Assembly (NCBI RefSeq): GCF_963675165.1
Contig: NC_087380.1
Coordinates: forward strand, 4,455,803-4,519,802
Origin: Halichondria panicea
Lineage: Eukaryota > Porifera > Demospongiae > Suberitida > Halichondriidae
Direction of reading: 5' to 3'
Length of the DNA stretch: 64,000 bases
The notes under the pieces were generated by a model, which had not been told where the DNA came from, did no database searches, and was given only the letters and a program-made list of their open reading frames with translations. Position numbers and translations under genes: made by a program. This document shows positions 1 through 14,282 of this stretch, in pieces; positions within the stretch are counted from its first letter, which is position 1; each line of letters begins with the position of its first letter.

Positions 1-230
1 GCATCTTCTGTCTGCCCTTGAAAAACGCAAAATTGCACCTCACAAAAATTTCCCGCTGTACGGTATGTGTATGTTGTACTCGCTAATCTACTAGATCTAC
101 CTACACGTAAAGAATGAGTGGTTAGTTAGCTGCTTTTTGCTTGCGGCCAATTATAACAGCTTATGCTGTAGTTGTATGCGTGCATTTTGTACATGTACAC
201 TATTATATAGTAAAATTCTCTCTTTTTCAG

Positions 231-3200
231 ACCTACCAGTGATTGTCAGTGGCAATCGCTTAGCTTGTTTTGAACCTCAAGAAAAAGTGTGGAAAGGTGA
301 AGCTGGGCAGGCATTCAGTCTGGCTAGCCTTATTGACCAGTCATCTGATTTTATCACCCCACTCAATGGCTTGGCGGGCTTCGATAAAGAATCGGCCCGA
401 TATTCACACACTATCTTTCGACTGCCATTACGCACAAAAGCATCCAGTCTCTCAGACAATATATACAACACTCAAAAGCTACAAGTGCTCCTCGATGCTC
501 TTAGAGAGGAGGCCAAGTATTTGCTTTTGTTTCTGAAGTCAGTATGCAAGATCCAAGTAGTGCATATCTCACAGAGTGGTCAGCACAGCACATCCTTCTG
601 TGTGGAAATAGCTCCAGCTAGTCTAGCATCAGTTAATTCCAAGCGTAAATTGTTCATGCATCAGCTTCGGCAAGCTCATTCTCAACAGCCTTATTCAATT
701 TCTCAAATATTTTCGTTCACAGCTACCTTCTCTGTAATTGTGACTGACAACAATCATAGGAAGAACCAAGCTGGCCAGAGCAATTGGGTGATAGCTAACA
801 GCGTCGGATCAGGGAACTCTACAGTACAAGCAGCTGCAGCCAAACAGCGTACATTTCCTTGGGTCGGTACAGTTTTGGAGCTAGGTGCTAGTTCTGTTGG
901 GGGTCGGATATTTTGTTTCCTTCCTATGCCAGTGGAGGCTACGTCTGGACTACCGGTTCATGTCAATGGAACATTTGGGCTGAACGACGAGCGACGTACT
1001 CTAAAGTGGCCAGGAATTGAGAGAAGAAACGATCCTACAGCAAATTGGAACAAGATTCTCGTTAGTCAGCTCCTCCCACCTTGTTATGCTATGCTTCTAG
1101 TAGAGGCTAAAAAACACATTTCTCATGATCAGTTCTACAATGCCTGGCCTGATGTGAATACTGTAAACAACCAGTTTTCTGAGATTCTCCATCCTTTGTT
1201 CATTGCATTGTTTCAGCAAGCAGTTGTTTATACTGAGAAGATAGAAGCGCTTCAAGTTGTGGGGAACTGGATCGTCATCTCTCAAGCAACCTTCATCAGT
1301 GAAAGCAGCAAGCTTCCCTCCATTATGAAACGAGTTCTCGCTGATTGTGCTGTACAACTAGTCACAGTCCCTTCAAGAATATGGAGAGCAATGTGTCACG
1401 CTAAAGTCGGTGTCACAGAGATGTCTCCAATGCTAGCTCGCTCCAAATTTCGCAACTACCCTCAATGTTATTCTAGCATTGACCCTATTGGCAAGATGGT
1501 AATTTTAACATACTGTCTTTCTGACAGTTGCTACAACGATCTAAGAGGATTGAATCTTCTGCCCTTAGCAAATGGTAGCTTCATTAACTTTGATGCAACT
1601 TCCAGACAGCAGACAGTTTTCCTTTGCTCAGATGATTGTCCACGATCCTTGCTCCCTAACTTGGATCGCTTACTTGTCTATTCATCAGATGATACAAAGC
1701 TTCAACAAAGTCTATATTCTGTGGCTATTAGTCAACAGACAAAGCTCCGACTCCTCACTGAGAAAGAGGTTGCTCACCTCCTTCCCCAGGCTCTACCCTC
1801 AAGTAGAAACAGTCTAGTGTCCATGCCCCACTCTCAGATTCCCTCCACTTGGCTTCAGACGTTCTGGAATTGGTTGCACAAAAAAAATCTACAACATTTT
1901 GTTGGTCAGCTTGTGGTTCCTTGCTACATCTCTACCTCCAGCTCAAAAATAAATTTTCACCTTGCTCCTCTTCATAGTACACAAGCTGTGATTTATGTCG
2001 ACACATCTTGCTCTGGAAATTTGCTCTCTGCTCTCTACAAAATGAAAATCAAGGTTTGTCTACGAAGTGAATTCAGCTATGTACACCATAGGCAACTTTC
2101 ATCAAACGTAAAGATGCTCGACACAAACAACTTATTGGATGCCATAGCATCAACATCAAATTACAAAGGAGTTGCTTTCACAGCTCAGGAAGCTGATAGC
2201 ATGAGAATGTTTCTCCTATCTAGCACTTACACTCCTTCTATGGTGAGAAAGAAGGTCTTAAAAAACATTCGCATCTTTTCATCTGCTTCAAACTCATCCG
2301 ATGAACTGTTTTCTGTTAACACAGCAGAATCAAAATCAGTAACACAGCAGGCAATAGGAGAACCTAACAAATGTGCTTTCAATGTTGCAAACCTGCCTTC
2401 AAACCTAATTATTTTGTCCCGGGAAAACCATTATCAGCTACAGCTATTGCAATCTCTAAGCATTCCATTTGTATCTGATTTCAGACTTCTTGTCAATCAT
2501 GTGTTCCCGCTCATTAATAACAGGACTTTTCCTGACCATCTCATTGACAAGCTAATGCCGGAAGTGTTGGACATGTTCCAAGTCCTCAACTCCAGAGAGT
2601 ACAATATGGCCAGTTACCTTCAGAGCTTGCAATTCGTAAAAACAAGTAATGGACGAAAGACTCCTTCTGAACTATTCACTCCTTTTGATGCTGATATTTC
2701 GGCTCTGTATAGCGGAGAAGATGTATTCCCTCAGGCTCCTTACAATACGAATGGAAGAGTTCAAACTTTACAAACCTGTGGTCTCTGTGTCGCAGTCACC
2801 CCACAACGAGTCCTTGACATTATCTACTCCATTAGTTGTTCTTGCAGCTCATATCCGCAACGTGTTGACAGCTTAAAGCTGAGCCGGGCCAAGGCAGTGC
2901 TTAAATACATAAGCACATCTACTTTTTATAACCAAACAGGTGGAAGGTATGTAGTAGCTAATGATCATTATCAAAGCTATACCTTCTCGACTGCTCTCAA
3001 GTATCTAGCTACTAACCGGAGCTGGCTCCCAATTCTCAGTGATAAGCCGTCCAGTTATCCTGAAGAGATTTCATGGAAAGGACACGGCCTCAACTCACAT
3101 TTTATCTCTCTGAACAATTCAATGGTTTTGTCACCTTCAACGAAAAACACTATTCCCTGCCTAGTGGGCTCACAGGTCTACATTGTGTGCCCTGCGGTTG

Positions 3201-6200
3201 CCGATCTAATTGCCAACATGTTACCAGCTGACTCTAACAGTTTCTCACAGAATGTGGTCGCTCACTATAAAGAGATACTCTTACACAAGGATCAACTCTC
3301 TGCTGATGTTATGAACTCGCTTGTTCTTCAAGTGTATGACTACATGAATAGTCGAGGTATCTCCTATCTTGCTTCGTTGTATTCTACCACAGAATGGATT
3401 TATATCAAGAAAGAGAGGAAGTTTATAGCACCAGATGTAGTAGCTTTTAAGCTAAACTCCACCTTCAAGAGTGATCTTGAACCGTACATCTACATTCTAC
3501 CCGACATTCTGTCTCAATACTCAACACTTTTTGGCTCAGCTTCTAGAGTCGCAACGACTGTTAGTCAAGCCCAGATCGTTTCCATTCTCAAAATGATCAA
3601 GGACGATGTACAAACTAATGCTATTGAACAATCGGATGCTTGGAGTATGATCATGAACATTCTAAACTGGCTCACAAACAATGGAAATAAGAAAGTTCCT
3701 GACGAAGTCATGCCAGAAGATGTTCTGATACCAGTAGAGACTGAGTCTGAATTGCCTCAGCTAGTTCAGGCTTCGGAGGTTGTGTACACGGACAATGAGT
3801 TCCTCAAGGATTACCTGCAATCGTCAGAAGAAAAGGACTCCTACCAATTTGTGCATAGCCACATCTCTGCTAGCATGGCACATAACCTTGGTGCAGTTCC
3901 ATTGTCAGAGTTTTTGGATATTTCTGAGGACACTTTTGAAGATGCTGGTCAACACGAACCACTCACCACTCGATTGAAGAATATCCTCCGAGACTACAAA
4001 GATGGACTCACTATTATCAAGGAACTACTGCAGAATGCTGATGATGCAGAGGCTACGGAAGTGAACATTTGCTATGACACTAGGCAGCATGAAACAAATC
4101 CAAAGAAACTGTTTTTCTCAGGAATGGCAGAAGCTCATGGTCCTGCGTTAATTGTTCATAACAACAAGAGTTTTTCTGAAGATGATTTTACTAACATCAC
4201 AAAGTTAGCTGGAGCAACCAAGGCCAACAAAGTGTTAAAGATTGGCAAGTTTGGAATTGGTTTTTGTTCAGTATACCACATGACAGATGTACCGTCATTT
4301 GTTAGTCGAGACAAACTATATATCTTTGATCCAACACTATCCTACCTAAGAAAAGAGATAAAGAATTTTTCTCAGCCAGGCAAGAAAATTCTTTTCACGA
4401 GTAAGTTCATTGCGAATTCGCGTCAGCTCTCACCTTATGATGGCTTGTTTGGATTTGATCGATCTGATTACGAAGGGACAATATTTAGGCTTCCATTCAG
4501 GATACACCCTAGTGAGCTTAGTTCTACCTGCTATTCAAATTTAATAGTCCAGGAACTTATATCTGCTATTAAGAACAGTAGCTCAACTCTATTACTTTTT
4601 CTACAGCACGTGAGAACTATTACATTCCAAACGATCAGTCATGGACAAAGCACGCCAGAGATTTTGTTGAAGATCACTCGAAAGTGTATTGAAGCACCAA
4701 TTCGACTCCGTGCGGGTACTGAGATTAGAGAACTAACTTGCTTCGATTCTCTCTCTAATGAATCAAACAGCTGTCATTGGCTGGTATCACAAGAAAGTGA
4801 GACTGATTACTCCCAACAATACTTCACTGCATCAGTCTCCTGCCCATTGGGCGCTCCTGGTAGCTACAGTGTGGATGCAGAATTCCAAGGAGAGATATTT
4901 TGTTTCCTACCCCTCTCTCAGAAGACTGGCCTACCAGTGCATTTAAGTAGCAACTTTGCTGTGATCAATAATCGCAGGGGGATCTGGACCTCAGATGAAG
5001 CCACCTCACTTACAGACAGAGAAGTCATTTGGAATGTTTCACTAATGCAAGGGGTCATTCCAAGAGCTTACTTTGCACATATACTAGCTCTAAAGGACTT
5101 AATGAATAATGGAGATGTAGCCGAATATATTTTTCATTGTTTATGGCCTGATAAAGACATGCTAACTCAGCACAATCCTTGGGAGCATATGATTGACACA
5201 CTCTACTCTTTGATGTCTAAGGGACAGGTCTTCTATTCTGCATGCGATAATCAATGGCTGTATTTGACTGACAGTAAATTCCTTGAGCCCAAAATTCTCT
5301 GTCTTTCAACAGACTCATCCACTCCTATGTGTGTATTGAAAATTGTTGAGCATCTAAAAGTGCCTGTAGTGGATCTACCGCAAAACTATCACATATTTTT
5401 CGATCTTGATGGTTACACTGTGGGTGAGAAAGAATTTATCGACCTTTTCTTTCGAAACATTGACAGTCTAGCATCAATCTTTACTGAGAGGAATAAAGCC
5501 ATCCAGTACATGTTAGAGCAGTACATGGCGAACATCGATAGACCAGGTGGTAGTAACGTGGAATATTTCTTCAAGACTATCCCATCGATTCCGTGCTGTC
5601 CACATGGAGAGGTTTTGCGTTTGTGCAATGAGATTATCGATCCAAAATCCAAGTTTGCTGATCTGTTTGACGAATCTGAGGCTCGTTTTCCTGTGGATAT
5701 GCTCATACATAGAGAACTATCTTCTGCAGGTCTAAAGAAGCTCGGAATGCTAAACAATATTCTCCCATGGAACATGCTTTTGGAACGTGCAACTTCTGTG
5801 CCAACACTGTACCAGATCAGTCCAACGAGAGCAATGACAAGAACCCATTTAGTCATTTCTGCAAGTACAGCTTCTACAGAAGCGGGTGACATTGGTCTGT
5901 CTAAGATCCCCTTTCTTCCTGTGCTAACTAAGGCACCTGACTACCTTCTTCCATGGAAAGGGGCTATACAGCATCAACTTATGTGCGGTGAAGATCTTAT
6001 GATTCCGTTTGTTAAACCCTCAGATAACATCAATGTGGAGGTGTCAGGGTCGCAAGCCACATTTGTAAACAATTCCTCCGTAGAGGATGGTGGATGTGGA
6101 CCAATAGATGAAGATGCTATTCAGCTGCTAGGAATAAGAAGTGCTCCAACCTTTGAGGAGGTTGTCTTGCAGCTCAAGAAATTGATTGAACTGTTTTCAT

Positions 6201-9200
6201 TACAAGAATGCACAACGAAACTAATTCAACTGACAGATAAAATGTGCCGTAGAATATATGAGTTCTTTAATAGTATCCTGGTTAACGCTGATAATACTGA
6301 TGTTCAGAGCTTACGAGAACTGGCATGCATTTGGACAGGAAAACAATTCATCACTGTCAGTGTTGTTGCTACAAAATGGACTTTGAATGGACCCTATCTA
6401 TACCCTCTACCGTCTAGCCTCTCATTTCGCAGATATCTCACCAAGCATCTGAATATAAAAGAGGAATTCACCATTTCAGATATTCAGATTGCTCTTGCTA
6501 AAATAAAGGAACAATTTGGCAGTGAGCCAATCAGTGAGGAATGTCAGAAGGTGTTCAATCAACTGCTTCCCCTGCTTGTAAGCAGTGATGCTCCTAAGGA
6601 TACATCAATCGTGCTTCCTGATGAGAACTACGTCATGCATCCTGCTAGCGAATTGTCCTTCAATGATGCTCCGTGGGCCCCAAAGGAGACTAAGTACACT
6701 TATGTACACGGGAATTTAGCAAGACATGTAGCTACAAAATTTGGAGTGGTCCCTATAAGAACACAATTTCTTGAAAGATTTTCTACAACTGCCAAAACGC
6801 ATTTCAACGGCACTCCTTTTGGTCAGCATGAGGAACTTACACGCAGGATCCAAAACATTTTGGAAGGCTATCCTTTTGATATAACAGTCCTGAAAGAGTT
6901 ACTACAGAATGCTGATGATGCAAAGGCAACTAAAATGTATGTCATTTTGGATAAGAGGACTCACGGTGCAGAAGGTATCTTATCAGAAGAATGGGGCAAG
7001 CTTCAGGGACCAGCTCTTTTGGTTTGGAATGATAGTGAATTTTCAGAGAAGGACCTAGAAGGTATCCAGCAACTTGGCCTAGGTAGCAAGAGATCTGATG
7101 ATGAGACAATTGGTCAGTATGGCATCGGTTTCAATGTAGTTTACCATCTCACTGATTGTCCAAGTTTTATCACTGGAGGAGAAACCATTTGTATACTGGA
7201 TCCACACTGCCACTATGTTCCAGGAGCAAATGCAAGTGATCCTGGAAGAAGGTTTGACAATTTGGTTAAAGATGGGTTCTGGGACACATTCAAAGATATG
7301 AAGAGTGCTTACCTCAAGAGTAGGTTGGAAAATTGCCCGCCAGAGCTACAAAAAGGTGGATCTTTGTTTCGTTTTCCTCTCAGACACACCCCTGAGCTGG
7401 TTGCAATGTCAAAGATCCTAAAAAAGGATGAATTCACAAATCCAAAGTCTCTAAAAGCAGATGATATGCATTCTAATCTCAAAGACTGGGCTCCTGACAT
7501 GAAAGAAGCTATGCTTTTCCTCAACCACGTCACAGAACTTCGTTTCTTTGTCATAGAAGAGAAATCTCACACAATGGTCACATTGAGCAACTATCGCACA
7601 ACGGTAAATCAATGTGCCCAAGTCTCTCGTGTTCAGCTCCATGATGCACTCTCAACCTTTAAAAAAGATAGTGGCACCAAACCCACCGTGGTACGCTATC
7701 CTATTACTATTTCCACGGTCACACACAAGAGGGGAGGGGCTGAGCAACACGTAAAAGAGAATTGGCTGATACAACAAGGCGTTGGAGATATTGAAAATGA
7801 AAATCAAACATGGAAATACATTAGTAACATAAAGCCACGACACGGTATTGCAGCTCCTATTCAGCTTCCACCACATGAATCCAGTGAAACAACAATCCCA
7901 AGAAAAATGTCAGTCTCTGGCAAAGTATTTTGTTTTCTCCCTTTGCCAGTATATTCAAATCTACCCGTACATATCAATGGGCACTTCGTCCTCGATTCCA
8001 ATCGTAGAGACTTGTGGCACTCAACAGATTCGTGCCATGAAGATGACAAAGCAGCATGGAACAGAAAAATATTTGAAGCCATAGCCTCATCTTATGCTAA
8101 CCTTCTTGAGCATGCTCAGCAATACTACATAACTAAAGATGTTTTCAAGTCAATTCACGATGCTTTTGATTCTCTCAACAATTACTACAGTATATTCCCT
8201 CACCCTTCCTTTGATAAGTTGGAAAAACGTTACCTATTGTTAGCGGAGAGTGTGTATACCAAGTTCGTTATTCATAACTCCTCTGTACTGTCTGTTGTGT
8301 GCAATTCTGAGACCGCTGAAACCAAGGCAGTAAAGATTAATTGGTGTCCTATCAAAAGTGAGTTATCTTCCACCCAAGTTTACTTTTGGTCGCCTACTTC
8401 ATATGTGGAGGGGGTACCAGATTATGAGAGGAAGTCCATTAGGCCTTTACTTGAAGCCATTGGCATGCAGCTCACCGCAGCACCATCAAGGCTGCAACGT
8501 CATCTAAACAAGACTATCGGTGATAAGGTAGCAAAACTACAAGAAACCAACCCTGGCTCAGTTTATGCTTACTACCAGAAGTTTAACGTGCAAGCAATCA
8601 AAACTGGAACAGGTGTATTCCCCTGTGCTATTGACTGTACTATTTTTAAACGAGCAGAAGTGTTTAGACGATTCACAGACTATTTGCTTCAGGCACCAAA
8701 GGAAAAAGACACAAAGATAACTGGATGGGTATTTCCAGACAACAATCCTTATGGGTATCCTCTTCTTCTTACAGCTGATAGTATTCTTAGAAACTTTGAT
8801 AAGCATGATAAAGTGCTAAGATCGGAATTTTCTGGTCTGTTTAAAACAATGCAGCACCTGTTCATACACCCAAAGCTACTTAAAGCAGAATATAGTAGTG
8901 CATATTTTGCTGAAAGCTCTGACTATGAACAGCTCGTCAGTACAATTTTATCTACTGAGCTTCCACCTGAACTACAAGCGTCTAGAGTACAAAATTTTGA
9001 TCGGTACTTGTCTGAAAACCGATTAAAAGCACTGTGGAAATGTTTTTCTTGTGATGTTGCGTTTAGAGAAAAACTGGACATAGTGTTAAAACGATGGGCA
9101 TTAATCCCAACCAATGGAGGCCACCTGTATTCAATCTCAAGCAAGGTGCTTCCTGTGTATCCTCTATCAGTAGCGTCAGCTGGGAGAGAAAAACCAGCCA

Positions 9201-12200
9201 TCACTTCAGCTGAAGAGTCTCAACTGTACCATGTACTTTCTACCCTTCAAATGCCCTTCATTGCACTACCATTGGGTGTTTCTCTTCCGTGTCCTCACTT
9301 AAAAGATCGTAAAGCTATTCTCAAAAACTTGTATTTCCTTAGCCAGGAAGTATCCTTATCAAAACTACTCACCAAAGAAATGGTGGAAGTCATATTTGAC
9401 TTTGCTAAAACAGTGGACTTTAGAAGTGATCCGGAGAGTCTCAATTACATCAAGTCCCTTCCTTTATTTGAGAATGTTGATGGAGAATTCAGTACTGTTC
9501 AAGGAAAAACAGTGTTTAAGTGGAACATGTCTGCAAGTGCTGTCGGGTACAAAAAGTGGATTAAACACTGTGATGTCATATTTCTTCATTGTTTTGGTGC
9601 ATGGACTGCTATTGGCTCAGCACAGTTGGCAATCAACAGCATTACTGGTGAAAAAATTTATTCGCAGTATATATTTAAATTCTTTGATTCTTTGAATGAA
9701 GCAGAGCGGTATGAACACCTCGAGCACATCAGGGATGTTCTCTTCCGAACAAACAAAGCAAACTCTCAAGAACATATGTACAAGAGAAAAGAAACCCGGC
9801 AGTGTTATTTTACAGCAAGAACATTTATTAATTTGTTGGAAGACCTTCCATGTATCAGTGAAGGTGATGATGAACCATTGAGACCAGTTAGAGACTTTTG
9901 TGATCATACCTTACCGATCTTCACAGCTTTTCGAAAGACCTACAGATTTCTTCCAGCATTATTTACTAGTAATTCCCAGGTGTGGAGCAAATGGAAGCAC
10001 TTTTTTCAACAGCTACATCTTAGACAGACCCTCACGAAGGAAGAGTTTGTCTCTCTGTGTCAACTCACTGCTGAGAGCCATGACGATCCGAAAATTGCAT
10101 CTCAAGTTTTACTTGAGCATTACTTTTCTGTTGAGGTTGCCGAGAAGGGCTGGACCAACGACCTTCATTTCAATAAGCAAGTATCAAATATTGCCTTTGT
10201 ACCAGCTCAACAGTTACCACAACTGAGCTGGATCAAATCCCCCTTCCGATTTGCTAATCCTGGTCGATGTATTTATAAGAGAGATGGAGAAGTGGTGGAG
10301 CTAACAAAGTTGAATGGTGCAGCTATGCTTGGTCATGATCATGAACACTGCTTGTGGACAATCATGCCCATTGTGTCATTGCCAATCCACTACTTTTCAC
10401 ACAGGACCTATCTTTATCAATTAGGTGTCACAATTGAACCCACCATAGAACAAGTGGTGAGCAATCTCAAGAATATATCTTCAATGGCAAAGTTCACAGA
10501 CTTAAAACTCTTTGATAACTATCCTGCTGCAAACAAGCCACCCGAAGATGGTACTACATGTACAACTGTGATGAAAGTAATTAAGTGCCACTTCACATTC
10601 TTGCAAAACAACTTGTCTTTACTGTCAACAAATCATTTGACGCAGTTAAAGAACATCCCGTGCATCCCTGTTCCCAGTACTGCTAATAAGGATAACACAC
10701 AGAGTTGGCAGGTTGTACTAGTGAAACCTTGCTATGTCCTCAGTTGTACGGTTCAAGGTCTCCACCCATTCCTGCATTCTGCTCCAAGTGAGCTCAACCC
10801 AGCATTCTTGGGCCTCTTACAGAGCATTGGAGTTTGTAATAGTATGGGTATCGAACATTGTCAACTTGTTCTAGAGACAGCCTACAAGCAATCACAAAGA
10901 CAGAAACTCGATGAAAATACAGAAGCATGTGTTGTTCAGGCACTAAAATGTCTCTATAAGTTTTTAACTGGATCAAATCATGCAGAAGAACTTACACCAC
11001 TGTATCTTCCATCGAGTGAGGGTACATTAGTACTTTCCACAGAAATGTTGTATGCAGACAATTCAAGTTTCTTTGGTCACGTTATGAAAACAAAAGTAGA
11101 GAACACAGGGTATTCCCTAATCTACTTTCCAAAAACCCATTATGATTTCACAGAAAACCAATTTTGTGACTCACTTCCAAAACTAGTAAGACCCGAAGGT
11201 ATGTCTGAAGTATGTGAAAAAAAAATTCTTCCAGAATTTGAACACCCCATAGAACCTAATGAAGTTCATAAAAATTTGGAGAGAACACTCTGTATGAAGA
11301 ATGAGCTGCCAAGAGTGCTAAATGTTGTTGTGAAACATGCAGCAACAGGTAAGGTTGAGGATTTTGTTGATGTTTTCACAGAATTTGTGGCAAGTATTGA
11401 TGTAGTCACAGTTAAGCGGGTACGGACTCTCATTACTTTCAGAGAAACCGGTGTACAACTTGGACAGCTTGATTTATCTTTCCATCTGCAACATGTGCAG
11501 AAGGATTCTAATGAGCGACTGTGCTTGTACATTGAGTCCAACATTGATCCAGTTATTGGTACTGATAACATCATCAGAGCACTTTCAAAGATGCTAATAA
11601 AAATCATTAAACAACATGACCCAAAAGTAGGTGATCATTCTTCCTCAGAGATGGCCACAATATTCACTTCACTTTTGAGGCTTCAAACTCCTGCCCACTT
11701 GTACAGTGTTCTCAAGCGAGAGGGTATTCTATACACTGCCAAAGATAGCAACATTCAAATCGAAAAACCTTCTAATGAGCTTGGCAAGGAAATTCCTACA
11801 GAGTGGCACCATCGACTAGACCAAGCTATTGACAATGTGTTTCATCCTGGAGAGCTTGTCGGCTACGAAGATAGTGATGATCACATCATATTTGCACGAA
11901 TTATGCACCCTCTACTTCCTAAAGAAGGAAATCTTGATTCTGTACATCGTATTGACATGAGATACAGGATCTACACAAGCCCAACGGATGATGAAGGAAT
12001 TGAAGTGGGAATTCTTGAGCTGTACAAATTTTTGAGGGGGCTGAAACGTACAAAACAAGTTAACGAAGATGAAAAAAATGTGGTACCGTTTGAAGGAGAA
12101 ACTGAGCCAATTCGACTACATAGAATTTTCCAAGAGAAAGATTTGGAAGAAGTTATTAGTGATCTTAAAAAACAATTGGATGATATTTGGAGGCTGTCAG

Positions 12201-13015
12201 AGGAGGATCGGCGAAAGGCTATCAAGCGTCTGTACCTCAAGTGGCATCCAGACAAGAATCCGAACAACCAAGATTTTGCTGAAAAGGTTTTTAAATTTCT
12301 CAATTCTGAAATTGAGGTGCGGAATACTGGAAGGTTTCATAGAGATGATCTTAATGAGACTGCTAGAAGGCACAGATATAATTTCCACAGAGAACGTCAC
12401 TACTACACGTACACACGCACTCAATACGAGTACCCTTCCTCCAGTAGGGATGAACGTGGAGCAAGTAGTTCTTCATCTTCGAGACCAGATAGGGAATTTG
12501 GAAGCTCTGGATGGGGGACGGCACCACAGCATGAGTCTGATCCATTTGGTGAGGAGAATGTACGACCTCAACCTAAACCTGATGAAGGAAAACGTTGGCT
12601 CAAACAAGCTGAAGCTAATTTTGACTCGCTCCAGGGTCTGTTCGACATTGCAAGAAACAAGTCTCAATTGTGTGGAGACGTATGCTTTATTGCTCACCAA
12701 GTAGCAGAGAAAGCTCTCAAAGGAGGCAAGTACTTTGTGTGTGGGTTAGACGATAACGCTCTTACTACCCACAATATCAGTACTCATGCACACGGGCTAC
12801 AGTCTGAACGTCCTGGAGAGACGCATGGACTAGTCAATCACACAACCCCCTTGGAGAGCTACTACCTTGAACCAAGATACCCCAATCGCTGGCCATCCGG
12901 TATTGTACCAGCTGATATGTACAACTATGAGCAAGCCAAACAAGCCAAGGATCATGCCGAGGCTATACTGAGAATTATCAAGAACATTATAGAGTGTAGG
13001 GAACCAGAGGATTAA
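231..13015 (+). CDS. SACS: Sacsin (SACS), giant terminal exon; 5' end outside window
   Basis: Sacsin is a very large cytosolic co-chaperone; in vertebrates it acts in mitochondrial and intermediate-filament homeostasis. The window enters inside the first ATP-binding repeat: a polypyrimidine tract and CAG end at 230, and coding starts in the codon that straddles the junction. About 4,261 residues follow with no intron. Counting from the exon start, a second GHKL-type repeat has its N-box ELLQNADD near residue 1265 and a GIGF box some 80 residues on. A third has the same N-box near 2223 and its own GIGF. A J domain with HPD at 4006-4008 comes next. A HEPN domain from about 4120 ends the protein. 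Human sacsin has 4,579 residues with the same order (ubiquitin-like, three repeats, J, HEPN), so only roughly 300 residues are missing. The 93 bases of open frame before 230 are intron. Stop TAA at 13013. Confidence 0.96.
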
Positions 13016-14282
13016 TTTTATTTCAGGAATATACAAGACATTAATTAGCATAACTATGACTTTTAGTATAATTTTTTCATTAATTGACTGCATGTGAATA
13101 GTAATAGGCCAGTATATAAGTGTTATAATTATGTAGTATATAAATATACATGCGCATACATGCATGCAATTATAACAATTACTGTTTGATCGATATAATA
13201 ACTAGTGTTCAAGCTGGCGCTGTGCTAATGCCTCTCGCCATGTTTTTGCTTTCGCTCAAAAGTATTAGAGTGTTATCTATAATGAATTTTATATTAAAGT
13301 TAGCTTATCTATATAAAGTCACTGAGAAGAAAAGACTTATTTACATGCATCTATTGTAAGTTATTATTTTTTGTATTATGTGGCTTACCAGGACATCAAG
13401 AAAGAAGAAAATTGATTCTTCCAGGATCTGTAGTTCAGTGTATATAATATCTAAGAAGAAAAGACCTGTGTACATGCATATTGTTATCTATATTGTTATA
13501 TGGTAGTGTTTTGTGGCTTACCAGGCCCTCAAGACAAAGATGATTCTGCCAGGAGGATCTGGATCTGGATCTTGGATATTATTTTCTCACACATGGGGAA
13601 TGAGCGCGCATGCGCATTACATCCACAGGAATAATTAAAGGGTGTGTCCAAAGAGATCAATTTTACAAATGGCTACTGTACTGCTAGCTAGCTGTTTTAA
13701 CAGATATTTTCTGAGTATTGTAGCTAACAAAAAGCTAGCGCTTTAGTGCAAGGCTAACTCATATGTTGAATAGAAAGTTTGTGCGGACAGATGATGCTAT
13801 GAAAGATTCTGAAGAGACTGCAACAGCCTTCAATGTGAGTCAAACTAGCCATAACTCGAGAAAGAAGCTTTAGTTTGCTAATCCACGAATCAAAATCCAA
13901 GAGAACGTGGCTAGAAGCCTATAGAAGCTGTTAGTTTTCGTCGCATTGTAACCGTTGAGCAGTTATAGCTGGAATACACACACACACACACAGACAGACA
14001 CACACACAGTCAGCTTTACCGTATCCCTCGTGCGGCTACGCCTCGAGGCATAATTAACATTCTAAACTATATATATAGGTCTTCTGCGTATATATGATTA
14101 TTATAATTATGACTGCATTGTTATATATACCGCAGGCTTGATGTCAACAAGTATAATTTATAATACTCGCGGTTCCTCATCCCTTGTATAATAAACAAAC
14201 AAATAATTATTTATCATACACTACATGATCACAAATTAATTAAACTGTACTTCTACAATCACAGTGAGGATTTCAGTTATGT
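13016..14282. repeat. SACS-SCCPDH spacer: tandem ~130-bp duplication plus MITE (family H)
   Basis: No gene is seen here. Two imperfect direct copies of a ~130-base unit lie at about 13305-13430 and 13435-13560; each contains an AGAAGAAAAGAC core and GTGGCTTACCAGG. They run into a MITE body at about 13660-14060 (CTAGCGCTTTAGTGCA, then GCCTATAGAAGCTGTTAG), which ends in a CA/CAGA microsatellite at 13977-14008 and the terminus CCTCGAGGCATAATT. The same element recurs at 41435-42020, and a fragment lies near 26860-26960. The spacer also serves as the 3' flank of both convergent genes. Confidence 0.75.

Noticed and set aside
137-230. The open frame of the sacsin exon extends upstream to an ATG-like start at 137
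   Set aside because: A polypyrimidine tract and CAG end at 230, homology to the repeat begins only there, and the sacsin N terminus and first ATP-site box are absent. This is intron.
5413-5892. 159-codon open frame antisense to SACS
   Set aside because: It lies wholly inside a conserved coding exon and has no family features; a shadow frame.
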